Of a stretch of 64,000 bases of DNA, positions 17,034-25,567 are shown piece after piece. The translations under genes were made by a program, and so were the position numbers. The notes under the pieces are model-generated. The model ran no database searches, was not told where the DNA came from, and saw only the letters and a list, made by a program, of their open reading frames with translations. Location of the stretch: NCBI GenBank assembly GCA_021810575.1, contig JAJZIN010000002.1:1-64000 (forward strand). The letters run 5' to 3'. This stretch comes from Thermoplasmata archaeon. Its GTDB lineage: Archaea; Thermoplasmatota; Thermoplasmata; Thermoplasmatales; Thermoplasmataceae. Within the stretch, counting starts at the first letter, position 1. Each line of letters opens with the position of its first letter.

Positions 17034-17696
17034 ATGGAAGGTGAACAGTGGACTCCGAAGACGGAACTGGGAAAGTTGGTAGCTTCAGGAGAAATTAAGT
17101 CAATGTCAGAAGCATTGAAAATGAAACTCCCATTGAGAGAGTATCAGATAGTCGATATACTGATGCCTGATCTGAAGGATGAAATAATTTATATTGAGAG
17201 AGCTCAAAGAATGACGGACTCAGGTAGAAGAATGAATTATTCAATAACTGCAGTCGTCGGTAATGAGGATGGTTTTGTGGGACTGGGTAGAGGAAAGGCT
17301 AAAGAAGCTGCGCCAGCCATAAGAAAGGCCATAAACAATGCAAAATTGAACATTGTAGAAATAAGAAGAGGCTGTGGTTCATGGGAATGCGGTTGCGGAA
17401 GAGCACATACAGTTCCATTCCAGGTAACAGGACATGTAGGTTCTGTTACAGTAAGAATAAAGCCTTCACCTCAGGGGGTAGGAAGAGCCACCGGGGATGT
17501 TGCAAAGACAATTTTGAGAATGGCAGGAATAGAGGATGCATGGGGATTTGCAAAGGGTCATACAAAGACTACTGTGAATTATGCTGAAGCCACATTCGCT
17601 GCATTGAAGCAGACCATAGAGATGAGGATAAACCCAAGCATTGCCTTGAGTACACCAATATATAAGGGGAGTGTTGCAAATGCTGGCAGTAATTAG
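17034..17696 (+). CDS. rps5: Small subunit ribosomal protein uS5
   Basis: uS5 lies at the mRNA entry site and affects decoding accuracy. The N-terminal extension WTPKTELGKLVASGEIKSM is archaeal. The double-stranded RNA-binding fold with FVGLGRGKAKEAAPAIRKA and the C-terminal PSPQGVGRATGDVAKTILRMAG are conserved. Length is 220 residues. The centre carries an insert with cysteines, RRGCGSWECGCG, as in other archaeal uS5. The end overlaps uL30 by 17 nt. Confidence 0.97.
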   Translation: MEGEQWTPKTELGKLVASGEIKSMSEALKMKLPLREYQIVDILMPDLKDEIIYIERAQRMTDSGRRMNYSITAVVGNEDGFVGLGRGKAKEAAPAIRKAINNAKLNIVEIRRGCGSWECGCGRAHTVPFQVTGHVGSVTVRIKPSPQGVGRATGDVAKTILRMAGIEDAWGFAKGHTKTTVNYAEATFAALKQTIEMRINPSIALSTPIYKGSVANAGSN

Positions 17697-18171
17697 GGTT
17701 AGAGGAACATCAGGAATCAGGCCGCAGGCAGCTAAAACCTGTTCATTGATGAGGCTACATCATATAAATCACATGGCTCTTATTAACGAGTCAGAAACTC
17801 TTCAGGGAATGCTTCAGACTGCAAAGGATTACATAACCTGGGGGGAAATAGACAAGGAGACCCTGATAGAGGTGCTAAAAACAAGAGCACTATTGGAGGG
17901 ACGAAAACCATTGACTGAAGAATATGTGAAGGAAAATATGGGAATAGAAAGTTTCAGTCATCTTGCACAGGAATTGATGGAAGGCAAACTAAAATTCTTA
18001 GATATACCGGGAATAATCCCAGTTCTAAGAATGCACCCACCAAAGGGAGGATATGAATACATCAGATCACAGTACAAGAAGGATGGAACACTTGGCTACA
18101 GGGGTTCAGAGATAAATCAACTAATAAGAAGAATGTTAATTCCGGGGGTAAAAGTAGATGGTAAGAACTAA
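17680..18171 (+). CDS. rpl30: Large subunit ribosomal protein uL30
   Basis: uL30 starts with the typical LAVIRVRGTSGIRPQAAKT, then LRLHHINH-like MRLHHINHMALI. Archaeal and eukaryotic members carry the C-terminal extension seen here (TEEYVKENMGIESFSHLAQE and HPPKGGYEYIRSQYKKDGTLGYRG). It has 163 residues. An ATG three codons earlier is possible but less like the family start. The end overlaps uL15 by 14 nt. Confidence 0.96.
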   Translation: MLAVIRVRGTSGIRPQAAKTCSLMRLHHINHMALINESETLQGMLQTAKDYITWGEIDKETLIEVLKTRALLEGRKPLTEEYVKENMGIESFSHLAQELMEGKLKFLDIPGIIPVLRMHPPKGGYEYIRSQYKKDGTLGYRGSEINQLIRRMLIPGVKVDGKN

Positions 18172-18601
18172 GACAAAGAAACAGAGAGGAGGAAGATACG
18201 GAAGAGGTTTCAAATCCGGAAGAGGCAAAGGAAAGAGAGGAGGATCTGGGCTGGCAGGACTGGGTAAACACAGAACTCAGCTTGTAATAAAGTTTGATCC
18301 CAATCACTTTGGTGTCCATGGATTCAAGAGTCATAAACAGGGAAAGCTTGAGATACCAATTACCCTGAAGGAACTGGCTGAATCAATGGAAATACTCAGA
18401 TCAAAGGGATTCGTCAGGGATGAAAATGGGGAAACCGTTGTTGATCTTAAGGCTGCTGGTTATACAAAGCTTCTCTCAACAGGAGATTTCAGGGTAAAAT
18501 CAAAAATCATTGTGCCGAAAACAACCGAAAGATGCATAAATAAGCTTATCGTTACAGGGGTATCGGTAGAAGTAGATGAGCAAACAGATAGAGCGGAATA
18601 A
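18158..18601 (+). CDS. rpl15: Large subunit ribosomal protein uL15
   Basis: uL15 joins 50S domains. The glycine- and arginine-rich N-terminus (TKKQRGGRYGRGFKSGRGKG, then KRGGSGLAGLGKHR) and the C-terminal YTKLLSTGDFRVKSKIIV motif are characteristic. It has 147 residues. The 3' end overlaps the SecY start by 26 nt. Confidence 0.97.
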   Translation: MVRTKTKKQRGGRYGRGFKSGRGKGKRGGSGLAGLGKHRTQLVIKFDPNHFGVHGFKSHKQGKLEIPITLKELAESMEILRSKGFVRDENGETVVDLKAAGYTKLLSTGDFRVKSKIIVPKTTERCINKLIVTGVSVEVDEQTDRAE

Positions 18602-20363
18602 AGCATCCAGTATCCCGACAATAATCCTATATGCTCTGGTTGTTGTCGGATTCTGGTATTTCAGTAAATTGCCCCTCCCCCAGTTATTAATAGCTGCGGT
18701 GCTGTTAGCTCCGTTATTTGCTATATTATATCTGGTTTTGAGTTATAAAGGACCAAAAAAGTCCAAGTTATATGGTCTGGAAAATTTGACCGCTAAACTA
18801 CCGGCGGTCAAAAAAGCAAAGGGACATGTACAGTTCAAGTACAAGCTTCTGTGGACTTTCGTTGTCGTAGTTTTATATTTCGTTTTAACAAACATTTACA
18901 TATACGGTCTTGACCAGAGTAAGACTGTGGACGTATTCGCATCTTTCAGGGCAATCTTTGCTGGCGCTGAAGGATCTCTTATGGATCTTGGAATAGGTCC
19001 AATTGTTACCGCAAGTATAGTTATGCAGCTATTCGCAGGTGCCAAGATTTTTAACATAGATCTCACAAACTCTGACGACAAGGCAATTTATCAGGGTGTA
19101 CAGAAATTAATAGTTATACTGATGATATTTGTGGAAGCAATTCCACAGGCATTCGGATATCTTGTTCCAGACCCGGCACTTATAACATCCCTTAACAGCA
19201 TGGCCCCGGGATACGGATATTTCCTTTCAGAATCCATAATAGTGGCTCAATTATTCTTTGGTTCCTATCTGGTATTCCTCATGGATGAACTTGTGTCCAA
19301 ATATGGAATAGGTTCTGGTATATCACTCTTTATAGCTGCAGGAGTATCGCAACAGCTATTTACCGGGGCTTTTAACTGGGCTCCTGTTAATACATCGCTG
19401 CCCTATGCTCTTTCTACAACCGCTTCCCTGAATAATCCACCAGTAGGAACAATACCAAATATAATATATACATCAATATTTGGTTCAGCCTCATATCTTC
19501 AGAGTTCTCTTGGTATTCCAAGACTTTTATTCTCACCACCTAATCCAATAATAGCACTGATAGGAACGCTGTTGATATTCTTCATTGTTGCCTTCTTCCA
19601 GAGTAGCAAGGTAGAGCTTCCCATAGCGCATGAAAGGGTGAGGGGAGCCAGGGGAAGATATCCACTTCAGCTCTTTTATGCTTCAAACATACCCGTGATC
19701 CTGGCTACGGCCCTGCTGGCAAATGTATCAATGTGGACGTTACTGTTCTGGAGTAGTCCTGCCTTGTCTCATATTCCACTGTTAGGACATAATCCGTTGC
19801 TGGGGTCATATCTAACACCCTCTGCGGCGTCAGCCCTTAGCGTGTCGTCATCCCAGCCAACCGGAGGACTGGCATTCTATCTTTATACTCCAAATGGGCT
19901 TGCGGACTGGTTATTCCCCATACTTCAACCAGCGGTATACGGTTCTACCGTGCTATTCAATCACACTGCATGGGAGGAGGTTATACATATCGTAGTCTTT
20001 CTGGGTTTCATGACTGGAGCAAGTATACTGTTCGCAAAGTTCTGGATAGAAACCACAAATATGGGTCCGTCTGCCGTTGCCAAACAGATTATTTCTTCTG
20101 GGATGCAGATTCCAGGTTTCAGACGGGATCCAAAGGTTCTTGAAAGGGTTCTTAAGAAATATATCCCTGTAATTACTGTATTCAGTGGAGCTGCTGTCGG
20201 TTTGCTTGCAGCATCAGCTGACCTGATTGGAACTGTAGGGCAAACGTCCGGAACAGGACTGTTGCTGGCTGTTGGTATAGTGATACAGTTCTATGAGGCA
20301 ATGGGAAGGGAACAAATGATGGAAATGCATCCACTGATCAGGCAGTTCTTCTCGGGGGCGTAA
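18576..20363 (+). CDS. secY: Preprotein translocase subunit SecY
   Basis: This is the ten-helix channel subunit of the Sec translocon, in the cytoplasmic membrane. Visible are the plug-region sequence after TM1 (IYGLDQSKTVDVFASFRAIFAGAEGSLMDLGIGPIVTAS around residues 108-147), the TM5 region with KYGIGSGISLFIAAGV, the cytosolic loop with HERVRGARGRYPLQLFYASNIPVI, and the TM10 region ending in MGREQMMEMHPLIRQFFSGA. At 595 residues it is over 100 longer than usual archaeal SecY. Most of the excess lies in external loops around residues 265-320 and 390-450, rich in Ser, Pro and Asn. The gene is last of the classic spc-type block. Confidence 0.96.
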   Translation: MSKQIERNKASSIPTIILYALVVVGFWYFSKLPLPQLLIAAVLLAPLFAILYLVLSYKGPKKSKLYGLENLTAKLPAVKKAKGHVQFKYKLLWTFVVVVLYFVLTNIYIYGLDQSKTVDVFASFRAIFAGAEGSLMDLGIGPIVTASIVMQLFAGAKIFNIDLTNSDDKAIYQGVQKLIVILMIFVEAIPQAFGYLVPDPALITSLNSMAPGYGYFLSESIIVAQLFFGSYLVFLMDELVSKYGIGSGISLFIAAGVSQQLFTGAFNWAPVNTSLPYALSTTASLNNPPVGTIPNIIYTSIFGSASYLQSSLGIPRLLFSPPNPIIALIGTLLIFFIVAFFQSSKVELPIAHERVRGARGRYPLQLFYASNIPVILATALLANVSMWTLLFWSSPALSHIPLLGHNPLLGSYLTPSAASALSVSSSQPTGGLAFYLYTPNGLADWLFPILQPAVYGSTVLFNHTAWEEVIHIVVFLGFMTGASILFAKFWIETTNMGPSAVAKQIISSGMQIPGFRRDPKVLERVLKKYIPVITVFSGAAVGLLAASADLIGTVGQTSGTGLLLAVGIVIQFYEAMGREQMMEMHPLIRQFFSGA

Positions 20364-20364
20364 A

Positions 20365-20913
20365 ATGAGAGTTGTAATTGCGGGTGTCGCGGGTGTTGGC
20401 AAGTCTACAGTACTGAAATCTGTAGAGAAGCTAACAAGCTACGATATCATCAATTTCGGAACACTCATGTTTGAAATGGCGAAGGAGATAAAACTTGTGG
20501 AATCAAGGGATGAGATCAGGAAGCTAAGTGTTGATACCCAGATCAATCTTCAAAAAAAGGCAGCATCCGCAATTGGAAAAATTGAGGATGTTATAATTGA
20601 TACCCATATGGCCATAAAGGGTCCAAGAGGATTTTTACCAGGTTTGCCAGAATGGGTTATAAGAGAACTGAAGGTAAGCGCGTTCTTTCTTCTGGAAGCA
20701 GAGCCAGAAGAAATCAGGAAGAGGAGAAATAACGACCCAAGCAGAACCAGGGATGAGGAGACAATAGAGGATATAACAACACATCAATCTGTAAACAGGT
20801 CATTTGCAGTTTCATATTCAGTATATACGGGCGCAACAGTTTCCTTTATTAATAATCTTCCAGGCTTAGCTGATCAGGTCGCAGAAAAAATTGTAGAGAG
20901 GTTATCCAAATGA
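20365..20913 (+). CDS. adkA: Archaeal-type adenylate kinase
   Basis: It converts ATP plus AMP to two ADP. The P-loop GVAGVGKST lies at residues 7-15, followed by NFGTLMFEMAKE and the archaeal AdkA segment IIDTHMAIKGPRGFLPGLPEW, then the lid-like ERRRND-type stretch RKRRNNDPSRTRD. The 182-residue length is normal. The ATG is two bases after the SecY stop, and the 3' end overlaps the DUF106 gene by 4 nt. SecY-AdkA adjacency is standard in archaea. Confidence 0.95.
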   Translation: MRVVIAGVAGVGKSTVLKSVEKLTSYDIINFGTLMFEMAKEIKLVESRDEIRKLSVDTQINLQKKAASAIGKIEDVIIDTHMAIKGPRGFLPGLPEWVIRELKVSAFFLLEAEPEEIRKRRNNDPSRTRDEETIEDITTHQSVNRSFAVSYSVYTGATVSFINNLPGLADQVAEKIVERLSK

Positions 20914-21620
20914 CAGAAGTAAAGGATCCAAATATGGAGAGAATGGCCAGACAGAAAGAGATGCAAAAGAAGATGCTAAAATTCCAGGGAATGTATTTCC
21001 TTATGTTCATTTTCAGTATCGTTATAATCTATGTTACTGCCATAAGAGATGCAATTGGAGGAGTGTTTCAGTTTGCACTTGGGCCGCTTATTGGATTCAA
21101 TTACAGTTATCCGGTATTAACCATTGCACTGTCAGGTATATTGACCGGGATAGTAAGTGGTATACCAAGATATTTCTTCACTGACTGGCTCAAGATAGGA
21201 AAGGCACAGAACAGGGCACAGGCATTCAGGAAGGCTCAGAATGAGGCATTCAGGGCAAACGACAGGGACAAGATGAATAAATTAAGAAAGATGCAGCAGG
21301 AAAGCATGATGGATCAACAAATGGTCCAGATGAGCAGCACTGCACCACTTATAATATTATCAATGTTTACACTGTTAATATTTGTCTGGCTATACTTCTT
21401 TCTGGCTCATCTTTCATTTCCCTATGTATCATTCCCATGGGCATCCAATGTAAATCTAAATTCAGTTGTAGGATTCTTCCCAAGCTGGATCATAATATCG
21501 TTCATTTCCAATATGGTTGTTGGGTATATGATTACAATGATCATAAAATACATAGATTTCTCATACCAGCTAAGAAAATATGAAGGAATGAATCCCTCTG
21601 AAGGATTGACAGTACAATGA
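20910..21620 (+). CDS. DUF106 / EMC3-TMCO1 (YidC-like) membrane insertase
   Basis: This is a member of the Oxa1 superfamily proposed to help insert membrane proteins. The 236-residue protein has an N-terminal amphipathic region, a first membrane segment (YFLMFIFSIVIIYVTAI), a second (ALSGILTGIVSGIPRYFF), a charged coiled-coil-like cytosolic loop rich in Gln, Met, Lys and Arg (about residues 100-140), then two or three C-terminal membrane segments. Its place after SecY and AdkA is conserved and fits a job in membrane insertion. It overlaps cmk by 4 nt. Confidence 0.9.
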   Translation: MTEVKDPNMERMARQKEMQKKMLKFQGMYFLMFIFSIVIIYVTAIRDAIGGVFQFALGPLIGFNYSYPVLTIALSGILTGIVSGIPRYFFTDWLKIGKAQNRAQAFRKAQNEAFRANDRDKMNKLRKMQQESMMDQQMVQMSSTAPLIILSMFTLLIFVWLYFFLAHLSFPYVSFPWASNVNLNSVVGFFPSWIIISFISNMVVGYMITMIIKYIDFSYQLRKYEGMNPSEGLTVQ

Positions 21621-22144
21621 GAATCACGGTCAGTGGTCATATAGGCAGTGGTAAGACAACCGTTTCTAAAATTTTATCCGATCTCACATCATATGACGTT
21701 TATTCAGGTGGGTATTTTTTCAGGCAAATGTCTGAAGATATGCATGTGAGTCTGGAAGAAATGAATTTAATGGCAGAAAAAGACAGCAGAACTGATGTTA
21801 CCCTAAATAACATGATCAGGGATTTTCTGAGGGATCATGACGATATAATAGTTGAATCCAGACTTGCAGGCTGGATATCCTATTCAGCAGGCATTCCTGC
21901 ATTCAGGGTCTTCCTTGATGCATCCAGAGAGGTGAGGATTGCCAGGGTAAGCATCAGAGAAAATGACAGAAACATGGCTGAAAAGGTAGTAATGCGGGAG
22001 GAATCTGAAAATTTCAGGTTCAAAGAATATTTTGGTTTCTCGATGGAAGATAAAAGCATATATGATGTTGTTATAGATACAGAGAAAGGAAGTGCTGATG
22101 AAATCGCAAACGAAATCTATAGAATGGTCTTTTCCAATGCCTGA
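21617..22144 (+). CDS. cmk: Cytidylate kinase, archaeal type
   Basis: It phosphorylates CMP and dCMP. The P-loop is GHIGSGKTT at residues 7-15. The NMP-binding segment DVYSGGYFFRQMSEDM, with VESRLAGW in the core and RIARVSIRENDRN as lid, is present. It has 175 residues. It overlaps DUF106 upstream by 4 nt and Cbf5 downstream by 8 nt. In many euryarchaea eL34 and eL14 flank this gene; neither is present here. Confidence 0.94.
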   Translation: MRITVSGHIGSGKTTVSKILSDLTSYDVYSGGYFFRQMSEDMHVSLEEMNLMAEKDSRTDVTLNNMIRDFLRDHDDIIVESRLAGWISYSAGIPAFRVFLDASREVRIARVSIRENDRNMAEKVVMREESENFRFKEYFGFSMEDKSIYDVVIDTEKGSADEIANEIYRMVFSNA

Positions 22145-23237
22145 AGAGGGCTGTTTTATATGTATAGATAAACCAAAGGGTCCAACAAGTCACCAGATTG
22201 ACTACTGGGTAAGACAGATTACCGGTGTAGAAAGAGTTGGTCACATAGGAACTCTTGATCCGCAGGCTACTGGTCTACTGGTAATTGCACTGGGAAAATG
22301 TGTAAGACTTGTGGACATTGCCCATGAATATCCAAAGGAATATATAGCCACATTGAAGTTACATGCTGATGCTGACGAACTTTCCATACGAAAAGCATTT
22401 GATCATTTTAAGGGGGAAATATACCAGCTACCTCCTATAAAAAGTGCTGTAGCACGAAAACTCAGGACAAGGGAGATCTATGATATTGAAATAATGGAAA
22501 TTAGGAACAGGGATGTACTTTTCAAGGTGAAATGCCAATCTGGGACATACATAAGGACACTGTGTGTGGATATAGGATATTATCTGGGAACCAAGGGGAA
22601 TATGACAGACCTGAGAAGATTGGGAACTGGTCCTTTCAGGGAAGAAATGGCCATAACTCTTCAGGAGTTAAGTGATCGTGTTGAAATGGCAAAGGCAGGA
22701 AAGGATCATCTCCTTAAATCAGCTATGTACCAGTCAAACTTTCTCCTTTCAACATTCAGTAAGGTAATAATAAAAGCTTCAACACTTAAGACTATTGCCC
22801 ATGGTTCCGATCTGTATCCTGGAGGGATCAAGGCAATAATAGGTGAACCTTTGGCAGGTGAAAGAGTTGCCCTCATTTCTGAGTCGGGACAGCTTGTGGG
22901 TACCGGAAAAATGGTATTATCATTCAATCAGATATCTGACACAAAGATAGTGGATCTAGATAGAGTTCTCATTGACCCGGAACCAGGAAACTCGGTAAAA
23001 ATACCAGTCAAGCAAAAGGAAAGAGAGATTCATTTGAGGAGTGAGGTGAAGCAGGGATCAAAGGAAAGAAAATTTGTGAATGACAGATTTTCACGGGAGA
23101 AAAGAACACAGAGACCCAATCAATGGCCAGAACGCAATAATGAGAAAAGAAACAGAAACGAATACAGGGATAATTTTAAGGACAGGAGACCAGTTAACAG
23201 GAACAGAAAGAAGGGAAGAAATGACAGAAAGAACTAA
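22137..23237 (+). CDS. cbf5: Cbf5 / TruB-type tRNA and rRNA pseudouridine synthase with basic tail
   Basis: Cbf5 is the catalytic subunit of H/ACA RNPs and can make Psi55 in tRNA. The catalytic motif GHIGTLDPQATGLL carries the nucleophilic Asp; KSAVARKLRTREIY, SGTYIRTL and a C-terminal PUA domain (about residues 225-305) follow. The last 50 or so residues are an Arg/Asn/Lys-rich, probably disordered tail of low complexity. The upstream part of the frame (from 22092) lies within cmk; the ATG at 22137 keeps the conserved start. The 3' end overlaps nop5 by 17 nt. Nop10, its partner, is at 34376. Confidence 0.95.
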   Translation: MPEEGCFICIDKPKGPTSHQIDYWVRQITGVERVGHIGTLDPQATGLLVIALGKCVRLVDIAHEYPKEYIATLKLHADADELSIRKAFDHFKGEIYQLPPIKSAVARKLRTREIYDIEIMEIRNRDVLFKVKCQSGTYIRTLCVDIGYYLGTKGNMTDLRRLGTGPFREEMAITLQELSDRVEMAKAGKDHLLKSAMYQSNFLLSTFSKVIIKASTLKTIAHGSDLYPGGIKAIIGEPLAGERVALISESGQLVGTGKMVLSFNQISDTKIVDLDRVLIDPEPGNSVKIPVKQKEREIHLRSEVKQGSKERKFVNDRFSREKRTQRPNQWPERNNEKRNRNEYRDNFKDRRPVNRNRKKGRNDRKN

Positions 23238-24012
23238 ATGGTACGGTTACAGAAGTGATGGTACTCTAAAAGTCTATAAGCTTCTTTCTGCAAATCCGAC
23301 TGATCTATTTGACAGACTATCTGAAGGAAAGGATGGATTAGAAATGGAAGAGGGCAAGGCGCTTCCTGATCTTCGAGAACTGATGCTAAATTACGGAAGA
23401 TCGAAACTGAAAGAGTCTCTCGGAAGGGACTGGAAGCTGGTGAAGATCTTCAATGTGTATAACTCAATGGACGAAATAATCAATCTCTTATTTGAAAAAT
23501 CAATGGCTCTTGGCCTGATTGTAGGCGAATCGGAGGATCCTGGAGAATTATTCCAGAATATGAAGAATAACGAGGATCATGCAATATCAACCATAGGGGA
23601 ACTTGGATCGGAAATGGTATCGAGGAAAAAGGAACTTGAAAAGTCCCTGAATGAGAAGGCAAAGGAGATCTTTCCAAACACCTCACGAATAATTAATCCA
23701 GTATTATGTGCTGAACTGCTGGGGCATTTTCAATCACTGGAAAGGCTTGTTAATACCCCATCATCCTCAATACAGATGGCAGGTGCAGAGAAATCACTTT
23801 TTATCAGCAAAACAAGGCACATACCAAATCCGAAACATGGCTTTCTTTATAAGTCTCATTTAATTTCGGGAAGCAGTCCAAGAGATAGGGGAAAAATTTC
23901 AAGAAGACTCTCGGCAAAAATTGCCTTAACTCTTAAGGCTGATGGTATAGGCAGGATAATGAGTCAGGATGAAATAGATAATATCCTTTCAAAAATAAGT
24001 AATAAGAATTAA
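23221..24012 (+). CDS. nop5: Short Nop5/Nop56-58 family C/D RNP core protein
   Basis: Nop5 scaffolds C/D box RNPs that guide 2'-O-methylation, joining fibrillarin to L7Ae-bound RNA. The N-terminal 90 residues resemble the fibrillarin-binding domain, residues 100-165 a coiled coil, and residues 165-263 the NOP domain, with SSSIQMAGAEKSLFI and the TRHIPNPKHGFLYKSHLI form of the usual GAKPPKYGIIF motif, then SPRDRGKISRRLSAKIAL. At 263 residues it is shorter than the 370-400 typical elsewhere. The start at 23221 lies inside the Cbf5 end. No fibrillarin gene follows, unlike many euryarchaea. Confidence 0.88.
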   Translation: MTERTKWYGYRSDGTLKVYKLLSANPTDLFDRLSEGKDGLEMEEGKALPDLRELMLNYGRSKLKESLGRDWKLVKIFNVYNSMDEIINLLFEKSMALGLIVGESEDPGELFQNMKNNEDHAISTIGELGSEMVSRKKELEKSLNEKAKEIFPNTSRIINPVLCAELLGHFQSLERLVNTPSSSIQMAGAEKSLFISKTRHIPNPKHGFLYKSHLISGSSPRDRGKISRRLSAKIALTLKADGIGRIMSQDEIDNILSKISNKN

Positions 24013-24013
24013 A

Positions 24014-25453
24014 TTATAACTCCAGAGTTGTCTGGATATCTTCCTTTTCTCCAGCAATTTTTACCGGATATTCTCCGGTTAGACATCCAAGGCAGAGTGA
24101 TTTCTTAGGCATTCCAATACTATTTACCAATCCCTCTATGGAGAGATAAGCAAGACTATCTGCACCAACCTCTTTTGAAATCTGATCATCACTCTTGTTT
24201 AAAGCTATGAACTGATCCCGGGTCTTCATATCAACGCCGAAGTAACATGGTGCAACAATCTTTGGTGATGCTATTCTGACATGTATCTCTTTCGCGCCAA
24301 AACTCCTTAGCAAAGCAACAATCCTTTTCATGGTTGTTCCACGGACAATGCTGTCATCGACAAGAACAATTCGCTTTCCCTGTACTACAGATTTAATCGG
24401 ATTAAGTTTCAGCTTAACTGCGCTGTCCCTTTCCTTGTTACCAGGCATAATAAATGTTCTTTCTGAGTATCTGTTCTTGAAAAGACCCTCACTATATTCC
24501 ATCTTGAGTTCAGCAGCATAACTCAGGGCCTGTGTCCTGCCAGAGTCAGGTACTGGAATCACAACATCAGCCTCCACAGGCGCTTCTTTTGCGAGATTAA
24601 CTCCAAGTCTGTACCTGGAATTATACACCTCAACACCATCTATTATGCTATCAGGTCTTGCAAAGTATACATATTCAAACATGCAGTGAGAAATCCTCTG
24701 ACTCCTCATAATAAATAAAGTGTTTATGTCTCCATTATATATCTCAACAACTTCTCCCGGTTGAACATCTCTGACAATAGCACCTCCAAGTACGTCAATG
24801 GCCGCGCTTTCAGACGATATAATTATGTCGTTTCCGGCCTTTCCAAGAATAAGTGGTCTGAAACCCTTTGGATCCCTCATTGCGTACATCTTTTCTCCTA
24901 TCATTAGAACGGCTGAATATGATCCTTGAAGCATTTCCATAGAACTTCTTATACCATTTTTAATTCCCTTCTGACGGATTGTCCGAGCCAGAAGATTCAA
25001 CATAACTTCTGTGTCATTGGTCGTGACAAAAGGCACTCCCTGCTCCTTTAACTCATCTCTCAAGGACTGATAATTAGTTATTTCCCCATTGTGGCTTATG
25101 GCCATATCACCCATTGCCGTTGATATTAGAAAGGGACCTGCGCCGGTTATATTCTTAATACCCGCTGTAGAATACCTGTTGTGACCTATTCCAATGTTCC
25201 CCTTAGGCACAATTTCTTTTTCAATATATGGCCTGAATCCCTCGTATACTAGCCCGTCTACCTTGAGAGCATTTATCTTTTCTCCATCAAAAATCGCAAC
25301 TCCTGAAGCTTCCTGTCCCCTGTGTTGTAGAGTTCTCAGAGAAGTATAGATTTTAAAAAAAACTGTATCGTTACCGTATATCCCTATTACGGCACAGTTC
25401 TCACTTGGCTTTAGCCCATTTATAGGATCGTAGTCTTGGAGCTGGGAATCCAC
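24014..25453 (-). CDS. purF: Amidophosphoribosyltransferase (glutamine PRPP amidotransferase)
   Basis: It catalyses the first committed step of purine synthesis. The N-terminal Ntn-hydrolase domain starts at Cys in ENCAVIGIYG, with TLQHRGQEASG, GHNRYSTAG and ISHNGEI. The phosphoribosyltransferase domain has the PRPP loop IVLVDDSIVRGTTMKRIV, and CLGCLTGEYP near the end provides cysteines as in Fe-S-bearing enzymes. The catalytic Cys must be freed by removal of a propeptide. The frame is open to an ATG at 25489, but GAGGTG eight bases before a GTG at 25453 suggests that start, leaving a propeptide of 19 residues. The propeptide region lies inside eL37 in another frame. Confidence 0.93.
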   Translation of the reverse strand: MDSQLQDYDPINGLKPSENCAVIGIYGNDTVFFKIYTSLRTLQHRGQEASGVAIFDGEKINALKVDGLVYEGFRPYIEKEIVPKGNIGIGHNRYSTAGIKNITGAGPFLISTAMGDMAISHNGEITNYQSLRDELKEQGVPFVTTNDTEVMLNLLARTIRQKGIKNGIRSSMEMLQGSYSAVLMIGEKMYAMRDPKGFRPLILGKAGNDIIISSESAAIDVLGGAIVRDVQPGEVVEIYNGDINTLFIMRSQRISHCMFEYVYFARPDSIIDGVEVYNSRYRLGVNLAKEAPVEADVVIPVPDSGRTQALSYAAELKMEYSEGLFKNRYSERTFIMPGNKERDSAVKLKLNPIKSVVQGKRIVLVDDSIVRGTTMKRIVALLRSFGAKEIHVRIASPKIVAPCYFGVDMKTRDQFIALNKSDDQISKEVGADSLAYLSIEGLVNSIGMPKKSLCLGCLTGEYPVKIAGEKEDIQTTLEL

Positions 25454-25565
25454 AGTGAGCACACCTCTTTTCCCTGATATGGTAAGCATGATGACCGCAT
25501 CTTCTGCATCTGATATGAACTTTCTTACTGTTCATTTTTCCCATTACAGCTGTTCCATTACTCAT
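25401..25565 (-). CDS. rpl37e: Large subunit ribosomal protein eL37
   Basis: This 54-residue gene is easily missed. The reverse strand reads MSNGTAVMGKMNSKKVHIRC, then a zinc ribbon with Cys20-x2-Cys23 and Cys35-x2-Cys38, and ends in RLRSYKWAKAK, the hallmark of eL37. A GGTGAT ribosome binding site lies in the end of the Lsm gene. Lsm followed by eL37 is a conserved archaeal pair. Its 3' part overlaps the PurF start region by at least 53 nt in a different frame. Confidence 0.96.
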   Translation of the reverse strand: MSNGTAVMGKMNSKKVHIRCRRCGHHAYHIREKRCAHCGFPAPRLRSYKWAKAK

Positions 25566-25567
25566 TT

